From Streptomyces humi (lineage in GTDB: Bacteria > Actinomycetota > Actinomycetes > Streptomycetales > Streptomycetaceae): a stretch of 64,000 nt of DNA. The DNA is taken from contig NZ_LBMU02000023.1 of assembly GCF_001005085.2 (NCBI RefSeq), positions 124,001 through 188,000 of the forward strand, given 5' to 3'. The notes under the pieces are model-generated. The model saw only the letters and a list, made by a program, of their open reading frames with translations. It was not told where the DNA came from and did not search any database. The position numbers and the translations under genes are program-made. Positions 9,707-18,856 of the stretch are shown piece by piece; position 1 is the first letter of the stretch; the number at the start of each line of letters is the position of its first letter.

Positions 9707-11238
9707 ATCTGGTCCGCAAGCCCGGCACCGGCTGGGACGACGCCTGGACGCGCTGTCTCGCCGTCGCCCCCGAGGCCTTCCGGGACGACCGCGTCCTCAA
9801 TCTCTGGGCCGCCGGCTGGCGTCCCGACGGCAGGCCGCTGCCCGCCACCAGTCCCGTGGACGGCAGCCCCGTCGCCGGCGCGCCACGCCTCGACCGGGAC
9901 ACCGCGCGGCGGGCCGTGCGCGCCTGCCTCGACCAGCACCGAGCCTGGCGGCACATCCCGCTGGCGGAGCGCCGGGCGCGGGTGGCCGCCACCCTGGACG
10001 CGCTGGCCGAGCACCGCGAACTGCTCGCCCTGCTCCTGGTCTGGGAGATCGGCAAACCCTGGCGGCTCGCCCAGGCCGACGTGGACCGGGCGGTCGACGG
10101 GGTGCGCTGGTACGTCGACGGCATCGAACCGATGCTGGCGGGGCGGGTCCCGCTGGACGGCCCGGTGTCCAACATCGCCAGCTGGAACTACCCGATGAGC
10201 GTGCTCGTTCACGCGGTACTGGTCCAGGCTCTCGCGGGCAACGCGGTGGTCGCGAAGACCCCGACCGACGGCGGGGTCGCCTGCCTCACCCTGGCCGTGG
10301 CGCTGGCCGCCCGGGAGGGCCTGCCGGTCACGCTGCTCAGCGGCAGCGGGGGAGAGCTGTCCGAGGCGCTGGTGCGGGCGCCCGAGATCGGCTGCGTCTC
10401 CTTCGTCGGCGGCCGGGACACCGGTGCCGCGGTGGCCACCGCCGTCGCCGACCTGGGCAAACGGCACGTACTCGAACAGGAGGGACTCAACACCTGGGGC
10501 ATCTGGAACCTCACCGACTTCACCGCGTTCGCCGCCGCCGTCCCACGGCTCTTCGACTACGGCAAGCAGCGCTGCACGGCGTATCCGCGGTTCGTCGTCC
10601 AGCGCGAGCTGTTCGACGCGTTCCTCACCGCCTACCTGCCGGCGGTCCGCGGCCTGCGCATCGGCCACCCGCTCGCCGTCGCCGACCCCGGGGACCCGCT
10701 CCCGGAACTGGACTTCGGGCCGCTGATCAACGCGGTCAAGGCGAAGGACCTCACCGACCAGGTGGCCGAGGCCGTCGACCGCGGCGCCGTCCCGCTGCAC
10801 CGCGGCAGCCCGGCCGACGCGCACTTCCTGCCCGGCCAGGACACCTCGTCGTACGTCCACCCGGTCACCCTCCTCAACCCTCCCCCCTCCTCGCCGCTCC
10901 ACCACGCGGAACCCTTCGGCCCGGTCGACACGATCGTCCTCGTCGACACGGAGGCGGAGCTGCTGGCCGCCATGAACGCGTCCAACGGCGCGCTGGTCGC
11001 CACGCTCTCCACCGACGACGAGGCCACCTTCGCGCGCCTGGCCCCGCAGATCCGCGCCTTCAAGGTCGGCCACGGAAAGCCCCGCTCCCGCGGCGACCGC
11101 GACGAGCTCTTCGGCGGCTTCGGCGCGTCCTGGCGGGGCGCGTTCGTGGGCGGGGAACTCCTGGTCAAGGCGGTGACCCAGGGCCCGGCGGGGGAGCGGC
11201 TGCCGGGGAACTTCCCGGAGTACCAGCTCATGCCCTGA
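9703..11238 (+). CDS. NAD(P)-dependent aldehyde dehydrogenase family protein
   Basis: 511 residues. Recognisable family features are ISELAS-type [17 protein letters not shown] (NAD-site start), SFVGGRDTG, the general-base Glu258 in LEQEGLN and the nucleophile Cys291 in [11 protein letters not shown], plus [12 protein letters not shown] near the end. It oxidises an aldehyde to the acid, or to the acyl-CoA if CoA-acylating. The segment around Glu258 (LEQEG instead of the usual LELGG) and the GKQRC context mark a divergent subfamily. It is the last gene of the sucCD-like operon, overlapping sucD by four bases. An aldehyde feeding the SucCD-type ligase is the simplest idea; glyoxylate or succinic semialdehyde are guesses. 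Confidence 0.82.
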   Translation: MNLVRKPGTGWDDAWTRCLAVAPEAFRDDRVLNLWAAGWRPDGRPLPATSPVDGSPVAGAPRLDRDTARRAVRACLDQHRAWRHIPLAERRARVAATLDALAEHRELLALLLVWEIGKPWRLAQADVDRAVDGVRWYVDGIEPMLAGRVPLDGPVSNIASWNYPMSVLVHAVLVQALAGNAVVAKTPTDGGVACLTLAVALAAREGLPVTLLSGSGGELSEALVRAPEIGCVSFVGGRDTGAAVATAVADLGKRHVLEQEGLNTWGIWNLTDFTAFAAAVPRLFDYGKQRCTAYPRFVVQRELFDAFLTAYLPAVRGLRIGHPLAVADPGDPLPELDFGPLINAVKAKDLTDQVAEAVDRGAVPLHRGSPADAHFLPGQDTSSYVHPVTLLNPPPSSPLHHAEPFGPVDTIVLVDTEAELLAAMNASNGALVATLSTDDEATFARLAPQIRAFKVGHGKPRSRGDRDELFGGFGASWRGAFVGGELLVKAVTQGPAGERLPGNFPEYQLMP

Positions 11239-11468
11239 GGGCGGGCGGCGACCGCGGCGCGGGCCGCCGTACGGACGCGACCGCGCCGTGCGGCGACCCC
11301 GCGTGCCGGGCCCCGGCGCCCGCCGGGTAGCGGACCGGGCACAATCCGTGAGGACCGCGCCCACCTGCGGCTATGCCACGGGAAACGCAGGTGAAGGGCA
11401 CTCCGAAAGCTTGGTATTGTTGTCCATGTCGCCGCGGGGAACACCCCCGGTCAGGCGGCAGACACCTG

Positions 11469-11553
11469 GTCCGGGTGGCGGAATGGCAGACGCGCTAGCT
11501 TGAGGTGCTAGTGCCCTTTATCGGGCGTGGGGGTTCAAGTCCCCCCTCGGACA
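11469..11553 (+). tRNA. tRNA-Leu (GAG)
   Basis: An 85-nt class II tRNA with a long variable arm. The acceptor stem is GTCCGGG (11469-11475) with CTCGGAC (11546-11552, one G-U pair). The anticodon loop is CTTGAGGT with anticodon GAG. The T arm is a 5-bp G/C stem around TTCAAGT (11529-11545), and the discriminator is A at 11553. CCA is not encoded, as is common in Streptomyces. It reads CUC and CUU codons. I found no second copy of its 3' end in the window, so there is no sign of an integrated element here. Confidence 0.95.
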
Positions 11554-11626
11554 CAGAACAGATCAACACCCTCCTTGTGCGGGCCGAGCCGATGCTCGGT
11601 CCGCACAAGTCGTTTCGGGAGGGGGT

Positions 11627-12289
11627 TCAGCCGGTCTTGGCGCAGATCGCGTAGACGGCGGCGGTGTAGTGCGGTTCGTACCCGCCGTTCAGGAAGCCGG
11701 CGGTCCATCCGACGGGTGTGGTGCCGGAGACGACCGGGTTCGAGTGCAGCGCCGCGCCGTAGGACTGGGCGGTGCTGCCCGGCAGGTACCACCCGCCGCC
11801 CGTGGCGACCTCGCCGTCCGGGCAGCGGGCCTCGACGTCGACCATGTCCAGCACGCCGACGTCCTTGGTGGCGGTGACCACATGCGCCCCCGCCACCCCG
11901 TCCGCCCCAGCGGGCCCCTGGGCCCCCGTGTCCCCCTTGGCCCCGGTGTCGCCCTGGGGTCCCGTGGCCCCCTTCTCCCCTTGGGGACCGGTATCGCCGG
12001 TGTCGCCCTTGGCCCCGGCGTCGCCCTTGTTCCCGGTGTCGCCCTTGTCGCCCTTGGGGCCCTGCGGGCCGGTCTGGTTCCAGGTGACGGTGTCCTCGCC
12101 GTGGTGGCAGGCGGAGTCCGGTTCCACGAGGCGCAGCCGCCCGTCCGCGGCCACGCACCCGTGGATCGTGCCGTCCTCGGCGACGTACGACTGCTGTACG
12201 TCCCTGGCGAGGGCGAAGCCCGCCGAGGCCGGGACGATCACGACGCAGACGGCGGCAGCCGTCACGACGGCACGGCGAATGAGAGTCAC
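11627..12289 (-). CDS. Secreted collagen-like (Gly-X-Y repeat) protein
   Basis: 220 residues. A signal peptide or N-terminal membrane segment (about 1-27, rich in V and A) is followed by a short domain with C-x-rich [22 protein letters not shown] and [13 protein letters not shown]. Then come about nineteen collagen triplets such as [13 protein letters not shown] and [15 protein letters not shown]-terminal globular domain has [16 protein letters not shown] and ends YAICAKTG. Bacterial collagen-like proteins form triple helices at the cell surface or outside the cell; the function here is unknown. The GTG start at 12289 follows GGGGAGA. It is convergent with the tRNA gene, with only 73 bases between them, and stands alone as a transcription unit. 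The triplet run is lysine/aspartate-rich (KGD, KGDTG), which stabilises helices lacking hydroxyproline. Confidence 0.85.
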   Translation of the reverse strand: MTLIRRAVVTAAAVCVVIVPASAGFALARDVQQSYVAEDGTIHGCVAADGRLRLVEPDSACHHGEDTVTWNQTGPQGPKGDKGDTGNKGDAGAKGDTGDTGPQGEKGATGPQGDTGAKGDTGAQGPAGADGVAGAHVVTATKDVGVLDMVDVEARCPDGEVATGGGWYLPGSTAQSYGAALHSNPVVSGTTPVGWTAGFLNGGYEPHYTAAVYAICAKTG

Positions 12290-12402
12290 AGGTCTCCCCG
12301 GAACTGTTGAGTCATCGACTTGACGACTTGCTCCCCTGGCATGCCCAACCACCCCGTGGGAAAACACCTGTCACCGGAGCGAGGCCTCCCGCCGGCGGCG
12401 GA

Positions 12403-13236
12403 TCAGCGCAGGCCGGCGAAGAGGTCGTTCTCCGGTACGGCCGCGCCGGTGGTGTCCTGCACCCGCACGAAGGTCTCGACGCCCATCAACTCGGTGAACC
12501 TCTCCCGGCCCATCTTGAGGAAGAAGATGTTCTCGCCCTGGCTGGCGTGCGCGGCGAGCGCATCGAACTTCTGGCCCCCGAACGCGGTGGTGTCCACCCA
12601 GGTGGTGATCTCCTCGTCGGGAAGTCCGATCTCCGCCATCGCGGCGGCCTCGGCCGGATCCGGCTCCGGCAGGTCCGCACCGAACTCGCGCATGGTCTCC
12701 CCGAACCGCTGCATCATCGAGCGGGGTGCCGTCGTCCAGTACACCTTGGGCGTCGGTTCGGTCATGGCCAGCGCCGCCATCGTGATGCGGTGGGCCTGGA
12801 TGTGGTCGGGGTGGCCGTAGAAGCCGTTCTCGTCATAGGTGACCACCACATCGGGCCGGTAGCGCCGCATGAGTTCCGCGAGCCGGGCGGCGCCCTCCTC
12901 CACGGGGGTCCGCCAGAAGGATCCGGGGGCGTCGTTGCTCTCCCAGCCCATCATTCCGGAATCGGCGTAGTCCAGCGTCTCGAGGTGGCTGATCTTCAGG
13001 ACCTCGCAGCTCGCCTCGAGTTCCTGGCGCCGCAGCCGGGCGACGGCCGCCGGGTCGTGTCCGGGGTCGCCCGGCTTGACACCCCCCGGCCCGTCACCGC
13101 AACCGCCGTCGGTACACGTCACGAGGACGGTGCGGATGCCTTCCGCCGCGTACCGCGCGAGCACACCGCCCGTCCCGGTGGCTTCGTCGTCGGGATGGGC
13201 GTGCACCGCCATGAGCGTCAAGGGCCGGTCAGGCAT
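12403..13236 (-). CDS. PIG-L/LmbE-family N-acetylglucosaminyl deacetylase
   Basis: 277 residues. The metal-binding motif AHPDDE is at the N terminus (LMAVHAHPDDEATGTGG) and the second His motif is in YDENGFYGHPDHIQAHR; both are hallmarks of the zinc-dependent PIG-L deacetylases, which include MshB and Mca of mycothiol metabolism. This copy is related to those enzymes, but I cannot assign it to either, so amide hydrolysis of a GlcNAc-like or mycothiol-conjugate substrate is the supported statement. It is cytoplasmic, with no signal peptide. The start ATG at 13236 has an AGGAGG site eight bases upstream; the longer frame to 13314 has no such support. It is divergent from the GH87 gene across a 260-base AT-rich control region. 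Confidence 0.85.
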   Translation of the reverse strand: MPDRPLTLMAVHAHPDDEATGTGGVLARYAAEGIRTVLVTCTDGGCGDGPGGVKPGDPGHDPAAVARLRRQELEASCEVLKISHLETLDYADSGMMGWESNDAPGSFWRTPVEEGAARLAELMRRYRPDVVVTYDENGFYGHPDHIQAHRITMAALAMTEPTPKVYWTTAPRSMMQRFGETMREFGADLPEPDPAEAAAMAEIGLPDEEITTWVDTTAFGGQKFDALAAHASQGENIFFLKMGRERFTELMGVETFVRVQDTTGAAVPENDLFAGLR

Positions 13237-13380
13237 GTAACGGTCCTCCTGGTGTGAAAAGGCCTCGGTCCGAGTTCCCCGCTCGCGCGGTACCGGTCTG
13301 TCTGCTGGTAGCAACGGTGCCCGCCGGACGGGCTGTTCCCGCGGACCCGGAAAGATTTACCGGCAGGCGGTTCACCTGGA

Positions 13381-13429
13381 TCTTGCGTGTTTCATTTTTC
13401 TTGTTGCAAAGTTCTGTCTTTTTCTTGCG
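13381..13429. promoter_or_regulatory. AT-rich direct repeats in the divergent PIG-L / GH87 control region
   Basis: The 260-base gap 13237-13496 is unusually AT-rich. Within it TTTTTCTTG occurs at 13395-13403 and again at 13419-13427, a spacing of 24 bases, and TCTTGCGT occurs at 13381 and 13424. These repeats look like tandem regulator sites for one or both flanking genes. I could not match them to a known Streptomyces regulator. Confidence 0.4.
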
Positions 13430-13496
13430 TAGATGTGTCTCCGATATTACGGTCCCCCGTGCGTCACCCGTGCCCCCCTGACGTAAGGAGTGGTTA

Positions 13497-16400
13497 GTGC
13501 TCCATTCCATCCGAGCTCTGAGACGTGCCCTCGTCCCGGCGGTCAGCACCGCGATGGTGGCTGCCGCAGGCGTCCTCGTGCTGGCCGCCCCACCGGCGTG
13601 GGCGGCGGCCGCCGCCACCGGCGGCAGCGGCGCGAGCCTGCCGTACGTCGAGGTACAGGCGGAGAACTCCGCCACCAACGGCACCGCCATAGGCCCGAGT
13701 TACACCCAGGGTCAGCTGGCCGACGAGGCGTCGTACCGCAAGGCGACGACGCTGCACGGCACCGGCGAGTACGTCACGTTCACCACGCCGGTGGCGACCG
13801 ACTCGATCAACTTCCGGTACAGCATCCCCGACACCTCGGGCGGCTCGGTCCACACCGCCGCGCTGTCCCTGTACATCAACGGCGTCAAGCAGCCCGACTT
13901 CACCCTGACCAACGCCTACAGCTGGTACTACGGCAGCTACCCCTTCACCAACACACCTGGCAGCAACCCGCACCACTTCTACGACGAGGCCCACCGCCTG
14001 TTCTCCACCACGTATCCGGCGGGCACGACCTTCAAGCTCCAGATCGACCCGGGGGACACCGCCTCCTCCTACACGATCGACTTCGCCGACTTCGAGCAGG
14101 TCGGCGCCGCACTGACGGCGCCCTCGGGCTCGGTGTCCGTGACCAGCAAGGGCGCGGACCCGACCGGTGCGACCGACGCGACCAGCGCGTTCAACTCCGC
14201 GATCAGCGCGGCGGGCCCCGGCGGCACCGTGTGGATCCCGCCGGGTACCTACAACGTCCCCGGCCACATCAGCGTCAACAACGTCACGATCGCCGGCGCC
14301 GGCATGTGGTACTCCACCGTCACCGGCACGGCACCCGGCTTCTACGGCAACTCCGCGCCCTCGGCCAGCACCGGCGTGCACCTGCACAACTTCGCGATCT
14401 TCGGCGACGTGCAGGAGCGCAACGACAGCGCCCAGGTCAACGGCATCGGCGGCGCCATGAGCAACTCGACCGTCGCCAACCTGTGGATCGACCACATGAA
14501 GGTCGGCGCCTGGATGGACGGGCCGATGGACGGGCTGACGTTCAGCGGCATGCGCATCCGGGACACCACCGCGGACGGCGTCAACTTCCACGGCGCCGTC
14601 ACCAACTCGAAGGTGACCGACAGCGACATCCGCAACACGGGCGACGACGCCATCGCCACCTGGGCGGACTCCGGCATCGGCGCCGACGCCTACGACACGA
14701 TCTCCGGCAACACCGTCTCACTCCAGATCCTCGCCAACGGCATCGCGATCTACGGCGGCCACGACAACACCGTCAGCGGCAACCGGGTGGTGGACTCCGG
14801 CATCACCCAGGGCGGCGGCATCCACGTGGGCCAGCGCTTCTCGTCGACGCCGGTCGGCACCACCACCATCTCCGGCAACACCCTGGTCCGGGACGGCAGC
14901 CTCGACCCGAACTGGCAGTTCGGCGTGGGCGCGTTGTGGTTCGACGGCAGCCAGGGCGCGATCACCGGCCCGATCAACGTGACCAACGCACTGATCCAGC
15001 AGAGTCCCTACGAAGCCGTCCAGTGGGTCGAGGGCACCATCAGCGGCGTCAACCTCGACAACGTGACCATCGCCGGCACCGGCACCTTCGCCCTCCAGGA
15101 ACAGACCGGCGGCGCCGCCAGGTTCACCGACGTCACGGCCACGGGCGTCGGTCACTCCTCGCCGGTGTACAACTGCTCGGCCGGGAGCTTCACGGTGACC
15201 GACGGCGGCGGCAACTCCGGCATCGGCTCCACACCGTACTGCGGTGGATGGCCGGCGCCGGTCTACCCGCCGTACCCCTCCGAAGGCGTGACGGCCGCCC
15301 CGGGCGCGCTCAACTTCGGCTCGGTCCCGACGGGTTCGGCCAGCGACGCGCAGACCGTGACGGTCTCCAACCCGACCAACAGCGCCGCGTCCGTCTCGTC
15401 GGTCGCCACCAGCGGCGACTACTCCCAGACCAACACCTGCGGCTCGTCGATCCCGGCGAACGGCTCCTGCGCCGTCAGTGTGAGGTTCGCGCCGACCGCG
15501 ACCGGCAGCCGTACCGGCACCCTGACCGTCAACGCGGGTGGGGTCACCGGCACCGTCTCCCTCTCCGGGACCGGCACCGCGCCCGGCCCGGTGCTGACCA
15601 CCGACCCGGCGAACCTGACCTTCGCCGCCACCGTCGTCGGCTCCCCGGCCACCGCGCAGACGGTGAAGGTGACGAACTCGGGCACCACGTCCGCGACCGT
15701 CTCGGCGGTCTCGGCGACCGGTGACTTCAGCGAGACCGACAACTGCGCCACCCTCGGGGTCGGCGCCTCCTGCACGGTGACCGTCGGCTTCAAGCCCACC
15801 ACCGGCGGCTCCCGCACCGGGAACCTGACCGTCACCAGCAACGCCAACAACAGCCCGACCGTCGTCACCCTGGCCGGCAGCGGCATCGACAGCACCACCG
15901 ACATCGCCGCCGGACGTCCGGCGACGGCGAGTTCCAGCAACAGCCCGTACGTCGCCTCGAACCTCACGGACCCGGACGCCGCCACGTACTGGGAGGGCAC
16001 CGACGGCGCCTTCCCGCAGTGGGCCCAGGTCGACCTCGGCCAGAACTACGGCGTCGGCAAGGTCGTCCTCAGGCTCCCGCCGGCGACGGCCTGGTCGGCC
16101 CGCACGCAGACACTGTCGGTACAGGGGTCCACGGACGGCACGGCCTTCTCCACGATCAAGGCGCCGGCCGGGTACACCTTCGACCCGAACACCAACGGCA
16201 ACACGGCGACCATCACGTTCGGCGCCGCCACGACGAGATACGTGCGGGTGAACATCACCGCCAACACAGGCTGGAACGCCGCCCAGTTGTCGGACCTCGA
16301 GGTGTTCCCCAGCGCCGGCGGCTCCTCGTCGGCGACCCTCACGGCCGACCGGGCCTCACTGTCGTACCCCACCCAGGCGCTCAACACCGCCAGCAGTGCG

Positions 16401-17063
16401 CAGACCGTCACGGTGACCAACACGGGCACCGCCGCCGCGACCGTCTCCGGCATCACCGTGACCGGTGACTTCTCCCAGACCAACACCTGCGGGACGTCGA
16501 TCGCGGCGAACTCCTCCTGCACGGTCGCCGTCACCTTCACGCCCACCGCGTCCGGCACCCGCACCGGCGATCTCAGCATCGCCGGCAACGCGTCGAACGG
16601 CACCACCACGGTCGGGCTGACCGGCACCGGCGCCGGCGCCGGCCCGGTGAGCAGGAACCTGGCAGCCGGCGCGGCCACCACCGAGTCCAGCCACACCGAC
16701 GTGTACCCGTCCTCCCACGTGACCGACGGCAACCAGGGCACCTACTGGGAGAGCTCGAACAACGCCTTCCCCCAGTGGGTCCAGGTCGACCTCGGATCCG
16801 CGCGGAGCACGAGCCGTGTCGTCCTCCAGCTCCCCGCGACCTGGGGAACCCGCCACCAGACGCTGACCCTGTCGGGCAGCACCGACGGCTCCTCCTTCAG
16901 CACCGTCAAACCGTCGGCCTCGTACACCTTCGACCCCACCACCGACAACACGGTCACCATCACGTTCACCGCGACCACCCAGCGGTACCTCCGGGTGAAC
17001 ATCACGGCGAACGACGGCTGGCCGGCCGGCCAGATCTCCGAGTTCCAGGTCTGGAACACCTGA
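13497..17063 (+). CDS. Secreted multidomain GH87-type alpha-1,3-glucanase (mutanase/mycodextranase)
   Basis: 1188 residues with signal peptide 1-36 (cleavage near AWA-AA). A CBM35/CBM6-like module spans about 45-205 and a right-handed beta-helix (pectate-lyase-3 type) about 210-600. Then come two ASH/choice-of-anchor-D Ig-like repeats, a discoidin (F5/8C) domain, a third ASH domain and a second discoidin domain to the C terminus. In the helix, Asp360 (TADGVN) and Asp383-Asp384 (NTGDDAIATW) have the same 0/+23/+24 spacing I recall for the catalytic aspartates of a Paenibacillus GH87 enzyme, which is why I prefer GH87 to a pectinase. Expected substrate: alpha-1,3-glucan of fungal walls. GTG start after AAGGAG. 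Its 3' end abuts a hairpin that also covers the next gene's start. Confidence 0.75.
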   Translation: MLHSIRALRRALVPAVSTAMVAAAGVLVLAAPPAWAAAAATGGSGASLPYVEVQAENSATNGTAIGPSYTQGQLADEASYRKATTLHGTGEYVTFTTPVATDSINFRYSIPDTSGGSVHTAALSLYINGVKQPDFTLTNAYSWYYGSYPFTNTPGSNPHHFYDEAHRLFSTTYPAGTTFKLQIDPGDTASSYTIDFADFEQVGAALTAPSGSVSVTSKGADPTGATDATSAFNSAISAAGPGGTVWIPPGTYNVPGHISVNNVTIAGAGMWYSTVTGTAPGFYGNSAPSASTGVHLHNFAIFGDVQERNDSAQVNGIGGAMSNSTVANLWIDHMKVGAWMDGPMDGLTFSGMRIRDTTADGVNFHGAVTNSKVTDSDIRNTGDDAIATWADSGIGADAYDTISGNTVSLQILANGIAIYGGHDNTVSGNRVVDSGITQGGGIHVGQRFSSTPVGTTTISGNTLVRDGSLDPNWQFGVGALWFDGSQGAITGPINVTNALIQQSPYEAVQWVEGTISGVNLDNVTIAGTGTFALQEQTGGAARFTDVTATGVGHSSPVYNCSAGSFTVTDGGGNSGIGSTPYCGGWPAPVYPPYPSEGVTAAPGALNFGSVPTGSASDAQTVTVSNPTNSAASVSSVATSGDYSQTNTCGSSIPANGSCAVSVRFAPTATGSRTGTLTVNAGGVTGTVSLSGTGTAPGPVLTTDPANLTFAATVVGSPATAQTVKVTNSGTTSATVSAVSATGDFSETDNCATLGVGASCTVTVGFKPTTGGSRTGNLTVTSNANNSPTVVTLAGSGIDSTTDIAAGRPATASSSNSPYVASNLTDPDAATYWEGTDGAFPQWAQVDLGQNYGVGKVVLRLPPATAWSARTQTLSVQGSTDGTAFSTIKAPAGYTFDPNTNGNTATITFGAATTRYVRVNITANTGWNAAQLSDLEVFPSAGGSSSATLTADRASLSYPTQALNTASSAQTVTVTNTGTAAATVSGITVTGDFSQTNTCGTSIAANSSCTVAVTFTPTASGTRTGDLSIAGNASNGTTTVGLTGTGAGAGPVSRNLAAGAATTESSHTDVYPSSHVTDGNQGTYWESSNNAFPQWVQVDLGSARSTSRVVLQLPATWGTRHQTLTLSGSTDGSSFSTVKPSASYTFDPTTDNTVTITFTATTQRYLRVNITANDGWPAGQISEFQVWNT

Positions 17064-17080
17064 CCGGTTCGCGGGCGCCG

Positions 17081-17121
17081 ACGGCTCATGCGGCCGACGT
17101 ATAGTCGGCCCCATGAGCCGT
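17081..17121 (+). promoter_or_regulatory. Large hairpin over the methyltransferase promoter and start codon
   Basis: 17081-17098 pairs with 17104-17121 with 17 of 18 matches. The right arm contains the ATG of the next gene (17113). The loop holds TATAGT (17100-17105), a good -10 box seven bases before that ATG. The element can end the GH87 transcript, and it contains the promoter of an apparently leaderless methyltransferase mRNA. Confidence 0.65.
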
Positions 17122-17718
17122 TGGCAGGAGCTGACCGGGGGGACGTCCGGGACCGACTACGCGGCACGGTTCGCGGCGCTGGCCCGCAGCGGCAAGGACG
17201 TGCACGGGGAAGCGCGGTTCTGTGCCGCACTGGTGCCCGCCGGAGCCCGGGTGCTGGACGCCGGGTGCGGCACCGGCCGGGTCATGATCCGGCTCGCGGA
17301 GCTCGGGTACGACTGCGTCGGGGTGGATCTCGACGCGTCGATGCTGGCCGTGGCGCGGCGGCAGGCGCCGGAGCTGCCCTGGCTCCAGGCCGATCTCGCC
17401 ACGTTCGAACCCGGACCGCTCGGCATCACGGCCGACTTCGATCTCGTGGTCGCCGCGGGCAACATCTTCCCCCTGCTCGCGGCGGGCACCGAGGCCGCGG
17501 TGGTCGGACGCCTGGCCGCGGCGCTGCGGCCGGGCGGTCTGCTGGTCGCCGGGTTCGGCCTCGACCAGGCCCATCTGCCGGTGCCGCCGGGCATCACCCT
17601 GCCCGAGTACGACGACTGCTGCGCCGCGGCCGGTCTCACCCTCGTCGACCGCTTCGCCACCTGGGACGCCGACCCCTACGACGACGGAGGGTACGCCGTC
17701 AGCGTGCACCGTCGCTGA
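17113..17718 (+). CDS. Class I SAM-dependent methyltransferase
   Basis: 201 residues, a compact Rossmann methyltransferase: motif I VLDAGCGTGRVMIRLAELG, acidic motif II VGVDLDASML, then FDLVVAAGNIFPLL and GGLLVAGFGL. The substrate is unknown; such small free-standing enzymes methylate small molecules. The -10 box TATAGT ends seven bases before the ATG, so the transcript is probably leaderless and no Shine-Dalgarno site is visible. Its promoter sits in the loop of a hairpin (17081-17121) that also serves the end of the GH87 gene. No neighbour suggests a pathway. Confidence 0.85.
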   Translation: MSRWQELTGGTSGTDYAARFAALARSGKDVHGEARFCAALVPAGARVLDAGCGTGRVMIRLAELGYDCVGVDLDASMLAVARRQAPELPWLQADLATFEPGPLGITADFDLVVAAGNIFPLLAAGTEAAVVGRLAAALRPGGLLVAGFGLDQAHLPVPPGITLPEYDDCCAAAGLTLVDRFATWDADPYDDGGYAVSVHRR

Positions 17719-17859
17719 ACTCCCGGACCGAGCCGTCCCGGTGAGGTGGCCGGCGGCGCCGCTTCCCGTGCGCCGCCCGTGGAAACCCTGTGGAAGTCGT
17801 GTCAGTGGGTCCGCTTATGCTGCACCAGACGATCACGCGGGACCTGGGGAGGGCGCGGC

Positions 17860-18843
17860 ATGTTCGGCAAGCTGTTCGGCAGAGGCGGGGAGAGACCGGC
17901 GGCGGATCCGCACGCGCTTCCCGCGCCGCGCAGGCAGAACGGGGTGTACAGGCTCCAGTCCCTCGGGGACACCCGGGTGATGGCGCTGGTGGTGGCGGCG
18001 GAGTCGGGTGACTGGGACGCGGTCAAGATGGCGTCCGCCCACTTCGACCTCGGCCGCGACCACCAGGTGCTGGGCGAGCTGAGCGACGTGGACGGGGTGC
18101 AGGGCTGGATCGGCCGGGTCGTCGAGGAGGACCCGGAGCACCGGGCGACCGCCCTGCTCATATCCGGCTCGCGCCACATCATCTGGGGCTGGGAGGCACG
18201 TACCTCCGCGCGTGCCTCGGACGTGTCGCGGGACCAGTGGCGCACCTTCTACGAGCGGCTGCGTACCGCCGAGGAGCACCTGCTCGAAGCCGCCGAGCTG
18301 CGACCGGAGTGGATCACGCCGTGGCGCCGTCTGCTCACCTCGGGCCGCGGCATGTCGCTGGGCGGCGCTGTCAACGAGGCCCGGCTCGGAGCCGCCCTGC
18401 GCCGTGACCCGCTGGACCTGGCGACCCACCTCGAGTGGGTGTCGTACCTCCAGCCGCGCTGGCACGGCGAGCCGGGCGAGGCCCTGGAGTTCGCCCGCGA
18501 GGCCTTCGCCGGTGCGCCCGACGGCCATCGCCTCGGCTGCGCCGTCGCCATGGCCCACATCGAGGACTGGGTGGAGGCGGACACCAAGAACTGCCTCGAC
18601 ACCCCGGAGATACAGGCCGAGTTGAGGGACGCGGCCAAGCGCAGCATCCTCCACCCGGGCTATCAGCGGCGCCCGGGCTGGCAGGAGGACTTCAACATCT
18701 TCGCCATGGCCCTGTCGCTGGCCTGCGAGAGCGTCGTGGCCCCGCGCGTCTACCACGAACTGGACGGCGCCTTCACCCGGTGGCCCTGGACGTACATGGC
18801 GCAGCCGGAGAAGGCGTACGCCCGTTTCCGGCGCCACGCCTGA
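17860..18843 (+). CDS. Unknown helical-repeat protein
   Basis: 327 residues, cytoplasmic, with no motif I recognise. It starts MFGKLFGRGGERP, a short basic glycine-rich leader, and continues as a largely alpha-helical protein with several A/E/L helix pairs (about residues 40-230) that resemble TPR-like hairpins. It ends PWTYMAQPEKAYARFRRHA. The start is ATG at 17860, preceded by GGGGAGG; a longer in-frame extension to 17746 lacks a ribosome site. It lies on the same strand as, and 184 bases upstream of, the HSP90-like/TPR pair, separated from it by short tandem repeats. A functional link to that pair is possible but unproven. Confidence 0.65.
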   Translation: MFGKLFGRGGERPAADPHALPAPRRQNGVYRLQSLGDTRVMALVVAAESGDWDAVKMASAHFDLGRDHQVLGELSDVDGVQGWIGRVVEEDPEHRATALLISGSRHIIWGWEARTSARASDVSRDQWRTFYERLRTAEEHLLEAAELRPEWITPWRRLLTSGRGMSLGGAVNEARLGAALRRDPLDLATHLEWVSYLQPRWHGEPGEALEFAREAFAGAPDGHRLGCAVAMAHIEDWVEADTKNCLDTPEIQAELRDAAKRSILHPGYQRRPGWQEDFNIFAMALSLACESVVAPRVYHELDGAFTRWPWTYMAQPEKAYARFRRHA

Positions 18844-18856
18844 GCCCACCGCGGCC

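Noticed and set aside
4602..11238. Glyoxylate carboligase/acetolactate synthase operon instead of oxalate degradation
   Set aside because: The strong FRC-type CoA-transferase and OFA transporters argue for oxalyl-CoA chemistry, although the ThDP enzyme alone would allow it.
11469..12289. Integrated element at tRNA-Leu
   Set aside because: No integrase gene, no second copy of the tRNA 3' end and no composition shift were found.
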